Shown here piece after piece: positions 49,764 through 58,254 of a DNA stretch of 64,000 nt. The notes beneath the pieces were generated by a model. That model ran no database searches. It worked only from the letters and a program-made list of their open reading frames with translations, and was not told the origin of the DNA. This DNA comes from Sphingomonadaceae bacterium. GTDB taxonomy: Bacteria > Pseudomonadota > Alphaproteobacteria > Sphingomonadales > Sphingomonadaceae. The stretch lies in the NCBI GenBank assembly GCA_025056155.1, contig JANWWL010000005.1, positions 310,001 through 374,000 of the forward strand. Direction: 5' to 3'. Each line of letters opens with the position of its first letter. Position 1 is the stretch's first letter. Position numbers and translations under genes: made by a program.

Positions 49764-50474
49764 TCACCTTTGGCTGTCGACGATATAGGTGAAGCGCTCG
49801 CCCGGATGAACCGAGCATGACATCTGGGCGATTTCGCCTGCCGTGTCGAAATACTGGCGTACGATCCTAAGGCACGGGGTGCCGCGGCCGATCCGCAGGT
49901 CGCGGGCGTCCGCCGCCCCGGCCGCCACGGCCGCGATTTCCTGGCGAACGCGGCCCACCTCGAGCCCGGCCAACCGCCCCAGCTGGGCGAAGAGGGCCTC
50001 GCGCCCCGAGGCCAATCGATCCACCACCGGGCCGAACCGGGGATGGATGTAGACGTCGGTCACGGCGATGGGCTCGCCCTCGCCCTCGGGCACGCGCAGG
50101 CCGCGCAGGTGGTACCAGCGTTCACCCGCAGCGCGCCCGAGCAGCCGCGCGGTGGCGGGCGTCAGCGCCTCGAGCCGGGCCGGCGACAGCCGGAACTGGG
50201 TGTGCGCTGCATACTGCAGCAGGGCCGGCGCATCGGGCAGCGCCTGCCTCAGCGCGGGGGCGGCCGCCACGATCGTGCCCGATCCGCGGCGCCGGCGGAT
50301 GAGCCCTTCGGCCGCCAGCTGGCGCAGGGCCTCGCGCACGGTGAAGCGGCTCACGCGGAACCGGTCGGTCAGCTGCGCTTCGGTGGGCAGGGGCGCTCCC
50401 GGCCCCAGGCCCTGCGCGCGCATGTCCTCGCGCAGCGCCTCGGCCACCTCGAGATAGCGGGGCCTCCGGCTCAT
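49764..50474 (-). CDS. GntR/HutC-family transcriptional regulator
   Basis: This 236-residue regulator has the GntR winged helix (about 5-68, with LPTEAQLTDRFRVSRFTVRE and GLIRRRRGSGTIVA) and a C-terminal UTRA ligand-binding domain of the HutC type. It is divergent from the PrpD operon with 53 bases between starts, and inverted repeats in that gap are likely operators. It probably represses the operon until a pathway compound binds; the ligand is not known. Confidence 0.92.
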   Translation of the reverse strand: MSRRPRYLEVAEALREDMRAQGLGPGAPLPTEAQLTDRFRVSRFTVREALRQLAAEGLIRRRRGSGTIVAAAPALRQALPDAPALLQYAAHTQFRLSPARLEALTPATARLLGRAAGERWYHLRGLRVPEGEGEPIAVTDVYIHPRFGPVVDRLASGREALFAQLGRLAGLEVGRVRQEIAAVAAGAADARDLRIGRGTPCLRIVRQYFDTAGEIAQMSCSVHPGERFTYIVDSQR

Positions 50475-50478
50475 GTGC

Positions 50479-50527
50479 TCGGGCGATTTCTTGCCCGAAC
50501 GCGGCCGCCGTGGCTAGGAGCGGGCAA
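50479..50527. promoter_or_regulatory. Inverted repeats in the gntR-prpD divergent gap, candidate operator
   Basis: TCGGGC and GCCCGA form a perfect 6-base inverted repeat at 50479-50484 and 50493-50498 with an 8-base spacer. A further CGGGCAA at 50521-50527 is the exact reverse complement of TTGCCCG at 50491-50497. Three half-sites sharing CGGGC lie within the 53-base gap, as expected for GntR control of both promoters. Confidence 0.5.
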
Positions 50528-51793
50528 ATGTCCGGACAAACGGCCTCACTGGTGGAGCGGATCGCCGCCCGCGCGACCCGCCCCGCCCCGCCGACGGTCG
50601 TGGCGCGGGCTCGGCTCCATCTCCTCGACTGGCTCGCCTGCCTTGCCGGCGCCCGTGGGGAGGCGCTGGCCACCGTTGCCCGCGCGGCCGAGCCCCTCTC
50701 GCCGATGCGCGCGGCCTTACTGGGATCGGCGCTCGAGATGGACGACGTCGACCGCGCCGGCCGGGTCCACCCGGGCCCCGTGGTGTGGCCGGCCGTCCTG
50801 CTGGCCCTACCGGCCGACGCCCCGATGTCGCGCCTCATCGATGCGGGCGTGGCGGGCTACGAGGCCACGGTGGCGGTGGCGCGCATGCTGGACGACCACC
50901 ACTATGCCCGCTGCCATCCCACGCACACGGCCGGGCGCTTCGGGGCGGCGGCCGCGGCCGCCCGAGCGGCCGGCGCCGACGCCTGGCACACGGCACAGGC
51001 CATGGCGATCGCGGGGTCCTCGGCCGGGGCCTACTGGCAGGTGCGCCTGGAACCCGCATCGTCGAAGGCCTTCCACGCGGCCGACGCCGTGGCGGGCGGC
51101 GTGAGGGCGGCGCGCCTGGCCCTTTCTGGAATGACCGGCCCAAGGCAGGTGCTGGAGGGGCCCGAAGGCCTCTTCGCCGCCCTGTGCCGGGCGCCCGCCC
51201 CGTTGCCCGAGCCCACGGGCTTCCTGATCGAGGGAGTGAGCCTCAAGCCCTGGCCCGCCTGCCGGCACGCCCATCCGGCCATCGATGCGGCCCTGGCGCT
51301 GCCGCCCGATGCCTTGCGCGACGGCCCGATCCGCGTGGCGACCTTCGCCGATGCGCTGCGCTTCTGTGACCGGCCCCACCCCACCACCCCGGGCGAGGCG
51401 CGCTTTTCCCTGCAACACGCTCTGGCCGTGGTGACCGTGCGCGGCCGGCCGAGGCCGGCCGACTTCCTGGCCGATGCCCTGGCCGATCCCCGGCTGCAGA
51501 CGGCGCGGGCCCGGGTGGAGGTGGCGGTCGACCCCGAGTTGGAAGCGGCCTATCCCGCCCATTTCGGCGCCCGGATCGAGGCCCAGGGCCAGCGGGCGCT
51601 CGTGCGCGACGCCTGGGGCGATCCCGAGAACCCGATGGACGAACCCGCGGTGGTGGCCAAGCTCAGGACGCTCGCACGCCACGGCGGCCTGGGGGAGGCC
51701 GACGCGGACGAAGCGCGGGCGCTGGCGCTGGACACGCCCACCGATGCGCCGGCCGCCCCGCTCATCCGGCTGGTCGAACGCTGGCTTGGATGA
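50528..51793 (+). CDS. MmgE/PrpD family protein A
   Basis: This 421-residue protein matches the MmgE/PrpD fold, which includes 2-methylcitrate dehydratase, cis-aconitate decarboxylase and iminodisuccinate epimerase. It retains the family landmarks MDDVDRAGRVHPG, CHPTHTAGRFGAA, SSKAFHAADAVAGG and SLKPWPACRHAHPAID. The ATG at 50528 has GGAGCGGG upstream; an in-frame GTG at 50510 is less likely. The start falls within the inverted-repeat region, and the stop overlaps protein B (ATGA). It is the first gene of the operon. Confidence 0.88.
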   Translation: MSGQTASLVERIAARATRPAPPTVVARARLHLLDWLACLAGARGEALATVARAAEPLSPMRAALLGSALEMDDVDRAGRVHPGPVVWPAVLLALPADAPMSRLIDAGVAGYEATVAVARMLDDHHYARCHPTHTAGRFGAAAAAARAAGADAWHTAQAMAIAGSSAGAYWQVRLEPASSKAFHAADAVAGGVRAARLALSGMTGPRQVLEGPEGLFAALCRAPAPLPEPTGFLIEGVSLKPWPACRHAHPAIDAALALPPDALRDGPIRVATFADALRFCDRPHPTTPGEARFSLQHALAVVTVRGRPRPADFLADALADPRLQTARARVEVAVDPELEAAYPAHFGARIEAQGQRALVRDAWGDPENPMDEPAVVAKLRTLARHGGLGEADADEARALALDTPTDAPAAPLIRLVERWLG

Positions 51794-53037
51794 ACGTCAT
51801 CGCCGCGCTGGCCGAGCGAGTCGCCGCCCTCGCGGCCGATGACGACACGGCCGAGGCGACCCGCACGCTGGTGCGCGACACGCTGGCCGTGGGCCTGGCC
51901 GGCCGCATCGCCCCCCATGCGGCGGCCGTGGCCCAGGCAGCCGAGGGCTGGGGGCCAGGCGCCGCCGCTCAGGCCTTCGTGCACGGCTTCCGCATCCACG
52001 CCCTCGAGTGGGATGCCGTCCACGAAGGGGCCGTGGTGCACGCGCTGTCGGCCGTCACGGCCGCCGTGCGGGCGGCCGCCCGCCGCGACGGCGCGCGCGA
52101 CCTCGCCCCGATGCTCGAGGCCATCCATGCCGGGGTCGAGGTCGCGTGCCTTCTGGGCGTGGCGGCCACCGGCCCGCTACGCTTCTTCCGGCCGGCGACG
52201 GCCGGGGCGGTGGGCGCGGCGGCGGCCGTGGCCCGGCTGTTGGGCCTTCCGCCCGAGCGCATCGCCCATGCCCTGGCCCTGGGCGTCGGCTTCGCGGGCG
52301 GCACGATGCAGGCCCACCTCGAAGGTTCCGTGGCGCTGCCGCTGCAGGTGGCGGCAGCCGCCCGCGCGGGCCTCGCGGCAGCCGATCTGGCCGCGCGCGG
52401 GCTGACCGGCCCCGCAGGCGCCCTCGACGGCCCGTTCGGCTACTTTCCCTTGTTCGACGAGGGCGCGCCCGACCGGCACGTGGAGGGCTTCGGCCGCCGG
52501 ATCCTGGAGGTGAGCGTGAAGCCCTGGCCGTCGGGTCGGGCGAGCCATGGCGTGCTCGAGGCGCTCGCTCGCGTGCGGGCCCGGCATCCTGCGGCGGCGA
52601 TCGCGCGGGTCGAGGCCCACGTGCCCCCGCTCGTGGTACGGCTGGTGGGCCGACCCTGGCGGCCCGACATGACGCCGGCCTGGGCGCGCCTGTGCCTACC
52701 GTTCCTCGTGGCCCTGATGCTTGCCGACGGCCAGATCGATCCCCGGCGTTTCCACGCGGCCGCCTTCACCGACCCTGCGCTAAAGGCCCTGGGCGAGCGC
52801 GTGCGCCTGGTGAACGACGGCAATCCCGACCCCAACGCCCTTCGACCCCAGAGGATCGTCGTGCACTTTCGGGATGCCCCGCCCGAAGAGGTGATCCTGC
52901 CCGGGGTGCTGGGCAGTCCGGAAGCCCCCCTCTCAGCCGAACAGCGCCGGGCCAAATGGGCCTTCGCCCTCGAGCTTGCGGGGCTGCCGCCGGACCTCGA
53001 CCCCCTGGCCGACCTGCAGAGGGACCTCGCCCCATGA
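51790..53037 (+). CDS. MmgE/PrpD family protein B
   Basis: This 415-residue second PrpD-like protein is distinct from protein A. The general fold landmarks remain (RFFRPATAGAVGAAAAVARL, LTGPAGALDGPFGY, SVKPWPSGRASHG). The HPT histidine and the K-x-x-H-A-A lysine region seen in A are replaced by FRPAT and HLEGSVALPLQ. That could mean a different reaction or a partner subunit for A. Both ends overlap neighbours by ATGA. Confidence 0.87.
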   Translation: MNVIAALAERVAALAADDDTAEATRTLVRDTLAVGLAGRIAPHAAAVAQAAEGWGPGAAAQAFVHGFRIHALEWDAVHEGAVVHALSAVTAAVRAAARRDGARDLAPMLEAIHAGVEVACLLGVAATGPLRFFRPATAGAVGAAAAVARLLGLPPERIAHALALGVGFAGGTMQAHLEGSVALPLQVAAAARAGLAAADLAARGLTGPAGALDGPFGYFPLFDEGAPDRHVEGFGRRILEVSVKPWPSGRASHGVLEALARVRARHPAAAIARVEAHVPPLVVRLVGRPWRPDMTPAWARLCLPFLVALMLADGQIDPRRFHAAAFTDPALKALGERVRLVNDGNPDPNALRPQRIVVHFRDAPPEEVILPGVLGSPEAPLSAEQRRAKWAFALELAGLPPDLDPLADLQRDLAP

Positions 53038-54419
53038 CCCACCCCGACTGGTACGCTGCGCTCGATGCCCGCGCGCTCAAGGAGGCCTATCCCATGGGCG
53101 AGGCCTTCGTCGCCCGCTACACGGCGATGTCGCGCGACGAGCTGCGGCACCGGCAGGAGCGCGACTTCGCCCTCTTGATGCGCAAGGCCTGGACCGTGCC
53201 CTTCTACCGCCGCCGCTGGCAGGCCGCGGGCATCGAGCCCGGAGACATCCGCAGCCTGGACGACCTGCCCAAGCTGCCGGCCTTCGACAAGGCCGACCTG
53301 ATGGCTTCGATCGCCCGGCATCCGCCGCTGGGCGACTTCCACGGGCTGCCCCCGGAGGCCCGCGCGCCTGTGGTGCTGCACACCACGAGCGGCACCACCG
53401 GCCGGCCCCAGCCCCTGCTGTTCGGCCCCTGGGGGCGGGAGGTGGCCAACGTCCTGGTGGCCCGCATGGCGATCTGGCAGGGCCTGGAACCCTCGGATGT
53501 GGTGCACTCGGTCTACGGCCACGGGATGATCAACGGCGGCCACTACATCCGCGAGGCCTACACGCGGTGGACAGGCTGCCTGTTCCTGTCGGCCGGCACC
53601 GGGGTAGAGACGCGATCGGCGCGCCAGGTGGAACTGATGCGCGACTTCGGGGTCACGGTGCTGGTGGGCTTCGTGGACTATATCCGCAAGCTGGCCAAGG
53701 TGGCGCGCGATGCGGGACTCGAGCCCGGTCGGGACATTCCCTTGCGCATGATCATCGGCCATCTGGGCGCCGAGGACCGCGCGGCCACCGAGGCCGCCTG
53801 GGGCGGAGCGCGCGCCTACGACTGGTATGGGGTGGGCGATACTGGGGCCATCGCCGGCGAGGGCCCCGACCGCGACGGTCTTTACGTGTGGGAGGATGCG
53901 CACGTCCTGGAAATCGCCGACGTGGCCACCGGCCGCCCGCTGCCCGAGGGCGAACCGGGCGACATGATCGTCACTTGCCTCTACAAGCGCGACGTCGCCC
54001 CGATCGTCCGATTCAACACCCACGACGTCTCCGCCTTCCGCACCGATGCCAACTCGACCGGCATGGTCTTCCGCCGCATCCGGGGCTTCCTCGGCCGGTC
54101 GGACAACATGGTCAAGCTCAAGGGCATCAACGTCTTTCCGCACGCCATCGCGGCCTACCTCGAAGGACGGCCGGAGCTTACGGGCGAATACGTCTGCCGG
54201 CTGACCCGCGACCCCGACGGGGCGGATCGGCTGACCGTGGTGATCGAGCACCAAGCCCCGGGCGACGCCGCCGCCCGCGCCGCCCTCGCCCGGCTGTTGC
54301 GCGAGCGCCTCGGCGTCGAGGTGGGGGTGGAGCTGGTGCCCCCGGGGGCGACCGCGCCGCTGACCGAAATCGAGGTTCGCCAGAAGCCGCTGCGCTTGCG
54401 GGACGAGCGCCGGCCGTGA
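53034..54419 (+). CDS. Phenylacetate-CoA ligase-like adenylating enzyme
   Basis: This 461-residue ANL-superfamily enzyme would activate a carboxylate to an acyl-AMP and then an acyl-CoA. The P-loop is HTTSGTTGRPQP and the hinge region GRSDNMVKLKGINVFP. The A5 region reads WYGVGDTG where YGxTE is usual, and the A7 region reads FNTHDVSAF where RTGD-like text is usual. A lysine in EVRQKPLRL may be the catalytic one. Overlaps on both sides couple it to PrpD B and the amidase. Confidence 0.88.
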   Translation: MTHPDWYAALDARALKEAYPMGEAFVARYTAMSRDELRHRQERDFALLMRKAWTVPFYRRRWQAAGIEPGDIRSLDDLPKLPAFDKADLMASIARHPPLGDFHGLPPEARAPVVLHTTSGTTGRPQPLLFGPWGREVANVLVARMAIWQGLEPSDVVHSVYGHGMINGGHYIREAYTRWTGCLFLSAGTGVETRSARQVELMRDFGVTVLVGFVDYIRKLAKVARDAGLEPGRDIPLRMIIGHLGAEDRAATEAAWGGARAYDWYGVGDTGAIAGEGPDRDGLYVWEDAHVLEIADVATGRPLPEGEPGDMIVTCLYKRDVAPIVRFNTHDVSAFRTDANSTGMVFRRIRGFLGRSDNMVKLKGINVFPHAIAAYLEGRPELTGEYVCRLTRDPDGADRLTVVIEHQAPGDAAARAALARLLRERLGVEVGVELVPPGATAPLTEIEVRQKPLRLRDERRP

Positions 54420-55777
54420 GCACGAGCGCCCTCCATCGGCTCGACGCCACGGCCATCGCCGAGGCCGTGGGCGCCCGGGCGGTCTCCGCCGTGGAGGTGA
54501 CCCGCCACCACCTCGACCGCATCGCCCGCCTCGACCCGAGGCTCAAGGCCTTCACGCACCTCGACGCACCGGGCGCGCTCGCCGCGGCGGCCGCACTCGA
54601 TGCCCGGTTGGCCCAGGGCGAACCGCCGCAGCCGCTGGCAGGCGTGCCCGCGGCCGTGAAGGCCAACGTCGCGGCCGCCGGCCTGCCCTGGCACGGCGGG
54701 TTCGGGGCCTTCGCACGGCGGACCGCCCGCACCGACGCGCCCTGTGTGGCCCGCCTGCGCGCCGCTGGCGCCATCGTGCTGGGGGTGCTCAACCTGCACG
54801 AAGGGGCGCTTGGGGCCACCACGGCCAACCCCCATTTCGGGGCCACCCAGAACCCGCATCGGCCGGGGTTCACGCCGGGGGGCTCCTCGGGCGGCAGCGG
54901 GGCCGCGGTGGCCGCCGGGCTCTGCGCCCTGGCGCTCGGCACCGACACGCTGGGCTCCATCCGGATCCCGGCCGCCTACTGCGGGATCTTCGGCCACAAG
55001 CCGACCCACGGCCTGGTGCCCGCCGACGGCCTGATGCCGCTCGTCGAACGATGGGACGTCATCGGGCCCATGGCGCGTTCCGTGCGCGACCTGACGCGCG
55101 CCCTCCGGGTCCTCGCCCGCCCGGACCCCGCCCCACCCATCGGGCGGGTGGCCGTGCCCGACAGCTGGGAGACCGTGGACACGCATCCCGCCGTCGCGGC
55201 CGCCCTGCATCTGGCCTCGGACCTGCTGCGGGGCCTTGGCCGATCGGTCGAACGCGTGGCCTTCCCCGTCGACCATCACCGCGTGCGCCTGGCGGGGTTC
55301 GTGACGGCCGCCGCCGAGGCCGACCGGCACTACGGAGGCCAGGCCGACCGCGACCCGCAGGGGTTCTCCGCCGCGTTCCGCCAGAGCCTGGCCTTCGCCC
55401 GCGGGTTCGCGCCCGAGGCTCGGGCCGAGGGGGAACGCCGCCTGGCCGAGGCAGCGGCGGCGCTGCGGGCGGCGCTGCTTTCGGCCGAGGCCCTGCTGCT
55501 GCCCACGACGCCGCAGCCCGCTTTCCCCCACGACGGACCGGTCCCCGTGTCGCAGGCCGATTTCGCGGCACCGGCCAGCATTGCAGGCCTGCCCGCCGTG
55601 GCGCTGCCCGCCGGCTGGACGCGCGACGGCCTGCCCGTGGGCGTGCAACTGGTGGGCCGCCCCGGGGCCGATCTCGCCCTTCTGGACCTGGCCGAAGAGC
55701 TCGCCCAGGCGCTGCAGGCCCATCGCTGGCCCATCATCGAGGAGGACGCATGCGCATCATCGCACTCTTCAACCTGA
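54416..55777 (+). CDS. Amidase (amidase-signature family)
   Basis: This 453-residue hydrolase has the Ser-cisSer-Lys triad: K82 in AAVKANV, S157 in TPGGSSGGSGAA and S181 in GTDTLGSIRIPAA. The motif reads GTDTLGS where GTDTGGS is usual. It would hydrolyse an amide or related bond in the pathway. The GTG start overlaps the ligase stop (GTGA), and its 3' end overlaps the next gene by 28 bases. Confidence 0.92.
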   Translation: MSTSALHRLDATAIAEAVGARAVSAVEVTRHHLDRIARLDPRLKAFTHLDAPGALAAAAALDARLAQGEPPQPLAGVPAAVKANVAAAGLPWHGGFGAFARRTARTDAPCVARLRAAGAIVLGVLNLHEGALGATTANPHFGATQNPHRPGFTPGGSSGGSGAAVAAGLCALALGTDTLGSIRIPAAYCGIFGHKPTHGLVPADGLMPLVERWDVIGPMARSVRDLTRALRVLARPDPAPPIGRVAVPDSWETVDTHPAVAAALHLASDLLRGLGRSVERVAFPVDHHRVRLAGFVTAAAEADRHYGGQADRDPQGFSAAFRQSLAFARGFAPEARAEGERRLAEAAAALRAALLSAEALLLPTTPQPAFPHDGPVPVSQADFAAPASIAGLPAVALPAGWTRDGLPVGVQLVGRPGADLALLDLAEELAQALQAHRWPIIEEDACASSHSST

Positions 55778-56052
55778 AGCCCGGCGTGGACCCGGCCGAG
55801 TACGAGGCCTGGGCCCGCACGCGCGATCTGCCGGGCGTGCGCGCGCTGCCGTCGGTTGAGGACTTCCGCGTCCATCGCGTGACCGGCCGGCTGGGTGGCG
55901 GCGCGGCCCCGTACGCCTATGCCGAGACCATCGACGTGCGGGGCCTCGACCCGTTCCTGGCGGACGTAGCCGGCGAGACCGTGCAGCGGCTAGCGGCCGA
56001 GTTCGGCCGGTTCGCCCAGGATCCCGTGTTTCTCTTGACCGAGGACCTGTGA
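55750..56052 (+). CDS. REDY-like small dimeric alpha-beta protein
   Basis: This 100-residue protein matches the REDY/HapK-like family (dimeric alpha-beta barrel fold) through IALFNLKPGVDPAEYEAWA, the RDLPGVRALPSV that follows, and YAYAETIDVRG. RedY-type proteins occur in prodiginine clusters, while relatives occur in aromatic degradation. GGAGGACGC is the ribosome-binding site, located inside the amidase gene. It may be an isomerase, monooxygenase-like protein or binding protein; this is open. Confidence 0.83.
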   Translation: MRIIALFNLKPGVDPAEYEAWARTRDLPGVRALPSVEDFRVHRVTGRLGGGAAPYAYAETIDVRGLDPFLADVAGETVQRLAAEFGRFAQDPVFLLTEDL

Positions 56053-56888
56053 TGTCGGGGCGCTTTGCCGGACGCGTGGTGGTGGTGACGGGCTCGGGCC
56101 GTCGGCACGGCCTCGGGGCGGCCATCGTGCGCCGCTTCGCCCAGGAGGGGGCGGCGTGCGTCGTCTCCGACCTCGGGGTGCCCAAGGACCGGATGGGCGA
56201 AGGCGACATCGGCACCACCGCCGAGATGGAGGAAGTGGCGGCCGAAGTCCGCGCGCTGGGGGCCGACGCGATCGCCGTGCCGTGCGACGTGCGGCTGGAG
56301 GCCGACTGCCAGGCGCTCGTCGCCACCACGGTCGAGCGCTTCGGCCGGCTGGACGTGATGGTGGCCAACGCCGGCATCGGCTACCTCATGAAGCCGTTCC
56401 TCGACACCGAGGAGGCCGACTGGGACGCCGTCCTCGACGTGAACCTCAAGGGGGCCTTCCTGTGCGCCCGGCACGCCGCTGCCCACATGGTGGCCCGGGG
56501 CGGGGGCGGGCGGATCCTGATGATCGCCTCGCAGGCGGCCAAGTCGGGCTTCCCGCACATGGCGCCCTACTGCGCGTCGAAGCACGGGATGGTGGGCCTG
56601 GTGCGCGCGCTGGCCGTCGAGCTCGGACCGCACGGCATCACCGTGAACGCCGTGTGCCCCAACCACGTGACGACGGGGCTGGGCGCGAAGCAGAACGCCT
56701 ATTTCTCGCAGCTCCTGGGCTTCCCGAGCGTCGAGGCCTACCTCGAGGCCATGGCCCGGCGCATTCCCATGGGCCGGCCCGGCCTGCCGGAGGACACCGC
56801 GGCCGTCTGCGCCTTCCTCGCCTCCGACGAGGCCCTCTACGTCACCGGCGAAGCCTGGAACGTGTCGGGCGGCGAAGAGGTGCACTGA
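56052..56888 (+). CDS. Short-chain dehydrogenase/reductase with unusual glycine motif
   Basis: This 278-residue SDR has NAGIG, the catalytic serine region MIASQAAKSG and the pair in YCASKHG, so it should be active. The nucleotide-binding motif reads TGSGRRHGLG, longer than the usual TGxxxGxG. The ATG at 56052 overlaps the REDY-like stop; the GTG at 56049 is an alternative. It is the last gene of the operon. Confidence 0.87.
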   Translation: MSGRFAGRVVVVTGSGRRHGLGAAIVRRFAQEGAACVVSDLGVPKDRMGEGDIGTTAEMEEVAAEVRALGADAIAVPCDVRLEADCQALVATTVERFGRLDVMVANAGIGYLMKPFLDTEEADWDAVLDVNLKGAFLCARHAAAHMVARGGGGRILMIASQAAKSGFPHMAPYCASKHGMVGLVRALAVELGPHGITVNAVCPNHVTTGLGAKQNAYFSQLLGFPSVEAYLEAMARRIPMGRPGLPEDTAAVCAFLASDEALYVTGEAWNVSGGEEVH

Positions 56889-57099
56889 CGGTGCGCGGCC
56901 ACCGGCCGGCAGCCGGCGGCCGGGGCGGCGCCGCGGTGCGGAGGCAAGCGAGCGTGCCGAACCGCGCCCAAGCGATTCCAAGGCGCGCCGTGGCCCCTCG
57001 CGCCCGCCGGTGACGCCGCGGACGGCCGCGGCCGGCGACGACTCCGGCGCCCGGTCGGTCGATGCGCACCCCCGCGCCGACACAAAGGGGATTGCGCCA

Positions 57100-58035
57100 C
57101 TAGGGCCACAGGTCGCGGTTCGACCGATAGGAGCGGGCGAAGTCGTTGGGCCAGACGAAGTTCGTGAAGCTCATCCCGATCGTGCGGGTCAGACCCTCGA
57201 CATGGTGCCACCAGCCCACGGGGATGAACAGGATCTCGCCCGGGCCGATGGTGACCTCGAAGGTCGCGGGCGCGCCCGCCCCCGTGGCCGGCCGAGCGTC
57301 CTGCCCCCAACGGCTGTAGCAGTGCCGGTGGTTGCGCATCCGCAGCGTCTCGGCCGGCGACGCCAGGGTCACGCGCTTGAAGCCCTCGATCTGCAGAAGG
57401 AAGTTCTGGGTCAGGTCGTGGTGCCACGGGGTGATGGTGCCGCGCGGCCCCACCCACAGGAAGCCATCGCCCATCCGGTTGCGTTCGAGGAAGCCCGGCA
57501 GGGGCCCGATCTCGTCCCACAAGGGGGCCAGGGCCTGGCGGTTCACGCTGCCGTTGTTGGCCGTCATGTAGAAGTCGTTGGTCGTGGGGTCGGCTTCCAG
57601 AAGGTCGAGGAACTCCTGCCAGGGCATGCGCCGACGATGGGCGGGAGAGTTGGGCTCGAAGTCGGGGTCGGACTCGCGGGCCCACTGCAGCTCGACCTCC
57701 GGATTGCCGAGCTTGCGGAAGTGCGCCAGCGACCAGGTCGATCGCGCGGGCCAGTGGTCGACGAGGCCCGTCAACACGACGGGCCGCAGCGTGACCCAAT
57801 AGTCGCGGAAGAAGACCTCGGGGTCGGGCGCGTGCAGCCGGGGGATGACCAGGCCCTGCCGCTCGACCCGGGCCCGGCAGTCGAGCAGCCACTCGAGCTT
57901 GGCAAGCTGCGCTTCCAGCCGGTCGATCCGGGCGAGGAGGGCGGGATCGGGGCCCGCCCCGGGCGGCCGGATGCCCAGGGCCCGCAGCGGATCGTCGGGG
58001 CGGAAGCCCGCCGGTGGCTTGCGCGGATCGAGCAT
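57100..58035 (-). CDS. JmjC-like cupin-domain protein
   Basis: This 311-residue protein has a JmjC-type cupin core with the iron/2-oxoglutarate ligands HHD in TPWHHDLTQNFLLQ and a histidine in PVGWWHHVEGLTRTIG. An N-terminal coiled-coil-like segment (about 30-55) precedes it. Such bacterial enzymes may hydroxylate proteins or small molecules; the substrate is unknown. The ATG at 58035 has GGAAG upstream. A hairpin sits in its leader. Confidence 0.87.
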   Translation of the reverse strand: MLDPRKPPAGFRPDDPLRALGIRPPGAGPDPALLARIDRLEAQLAKLEWLLDCRARVERQGLVIPRLHAPDPEVFFRDYWVTLRPVVLTGLVDHWPARSTWSLAHFRKLGNPEVELQWARESDPDFEPNSPAHRRRMPWQEFLDLLEADPTTNDFYMTANNGSVNRQALAPLWDEIGPLPGFLERNRMGDGFLWVGPRGTITPWHHDLTQNFLLQIEGFKRVTLASPAETLRMRNHRHCYSRWGQDARPATGAGAPATFEVTIGPGEILFIPVGWWHHVEGLTRTIGMSFTNFVWPNDFARSYRSNRDLWP

Positions 58036-58070
58036 GCCGCTTCCTAACGTTCCTCGCCCGATTCCGCCAT

Positions 58071-58091
58071 CGGGGGCCACCAGGCCCCCCG
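58071..58091 (-). promoter_or_regulatory. Leader hairpin of the JmjC-like gene
   Basis: CGGGGGCC and GGCCCCCCG form a stem of at least seven pairs with the loop ACCA, located 36 bases upstream of the start codon at 58035. It could affect mRNA stability or initiation, or be a terminator remnant. Confidence 0.4.
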
Positions 58092-58233
58092 CCTCGTATC
58101 GGGAGGCGAACGCTGCGGAGCCTGCGGCTTTTACGGCCGGCCCGCGAACGCGAACCGCTTGGTGGGTGGGCCTCCGGTTCCGGGCCGCGCGCGCCGGGCC
58201 GGGTGTCCGGATCGACGCCCGCACGTGCCGCGA

Positions 58234-58254
58234 CCCGGGGGCCTTCACCCCGGG
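58234..58254 (-). terminator. Possible terminator after ypfJ
   Basis: CCCGGGG and CCCCGGG form a perfect 7-base stem around a 7-base loop, about 126 bases downstream of the ypfJ stop codon. No T-run follows, so the role is uncertain. Confidence 0.35.
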
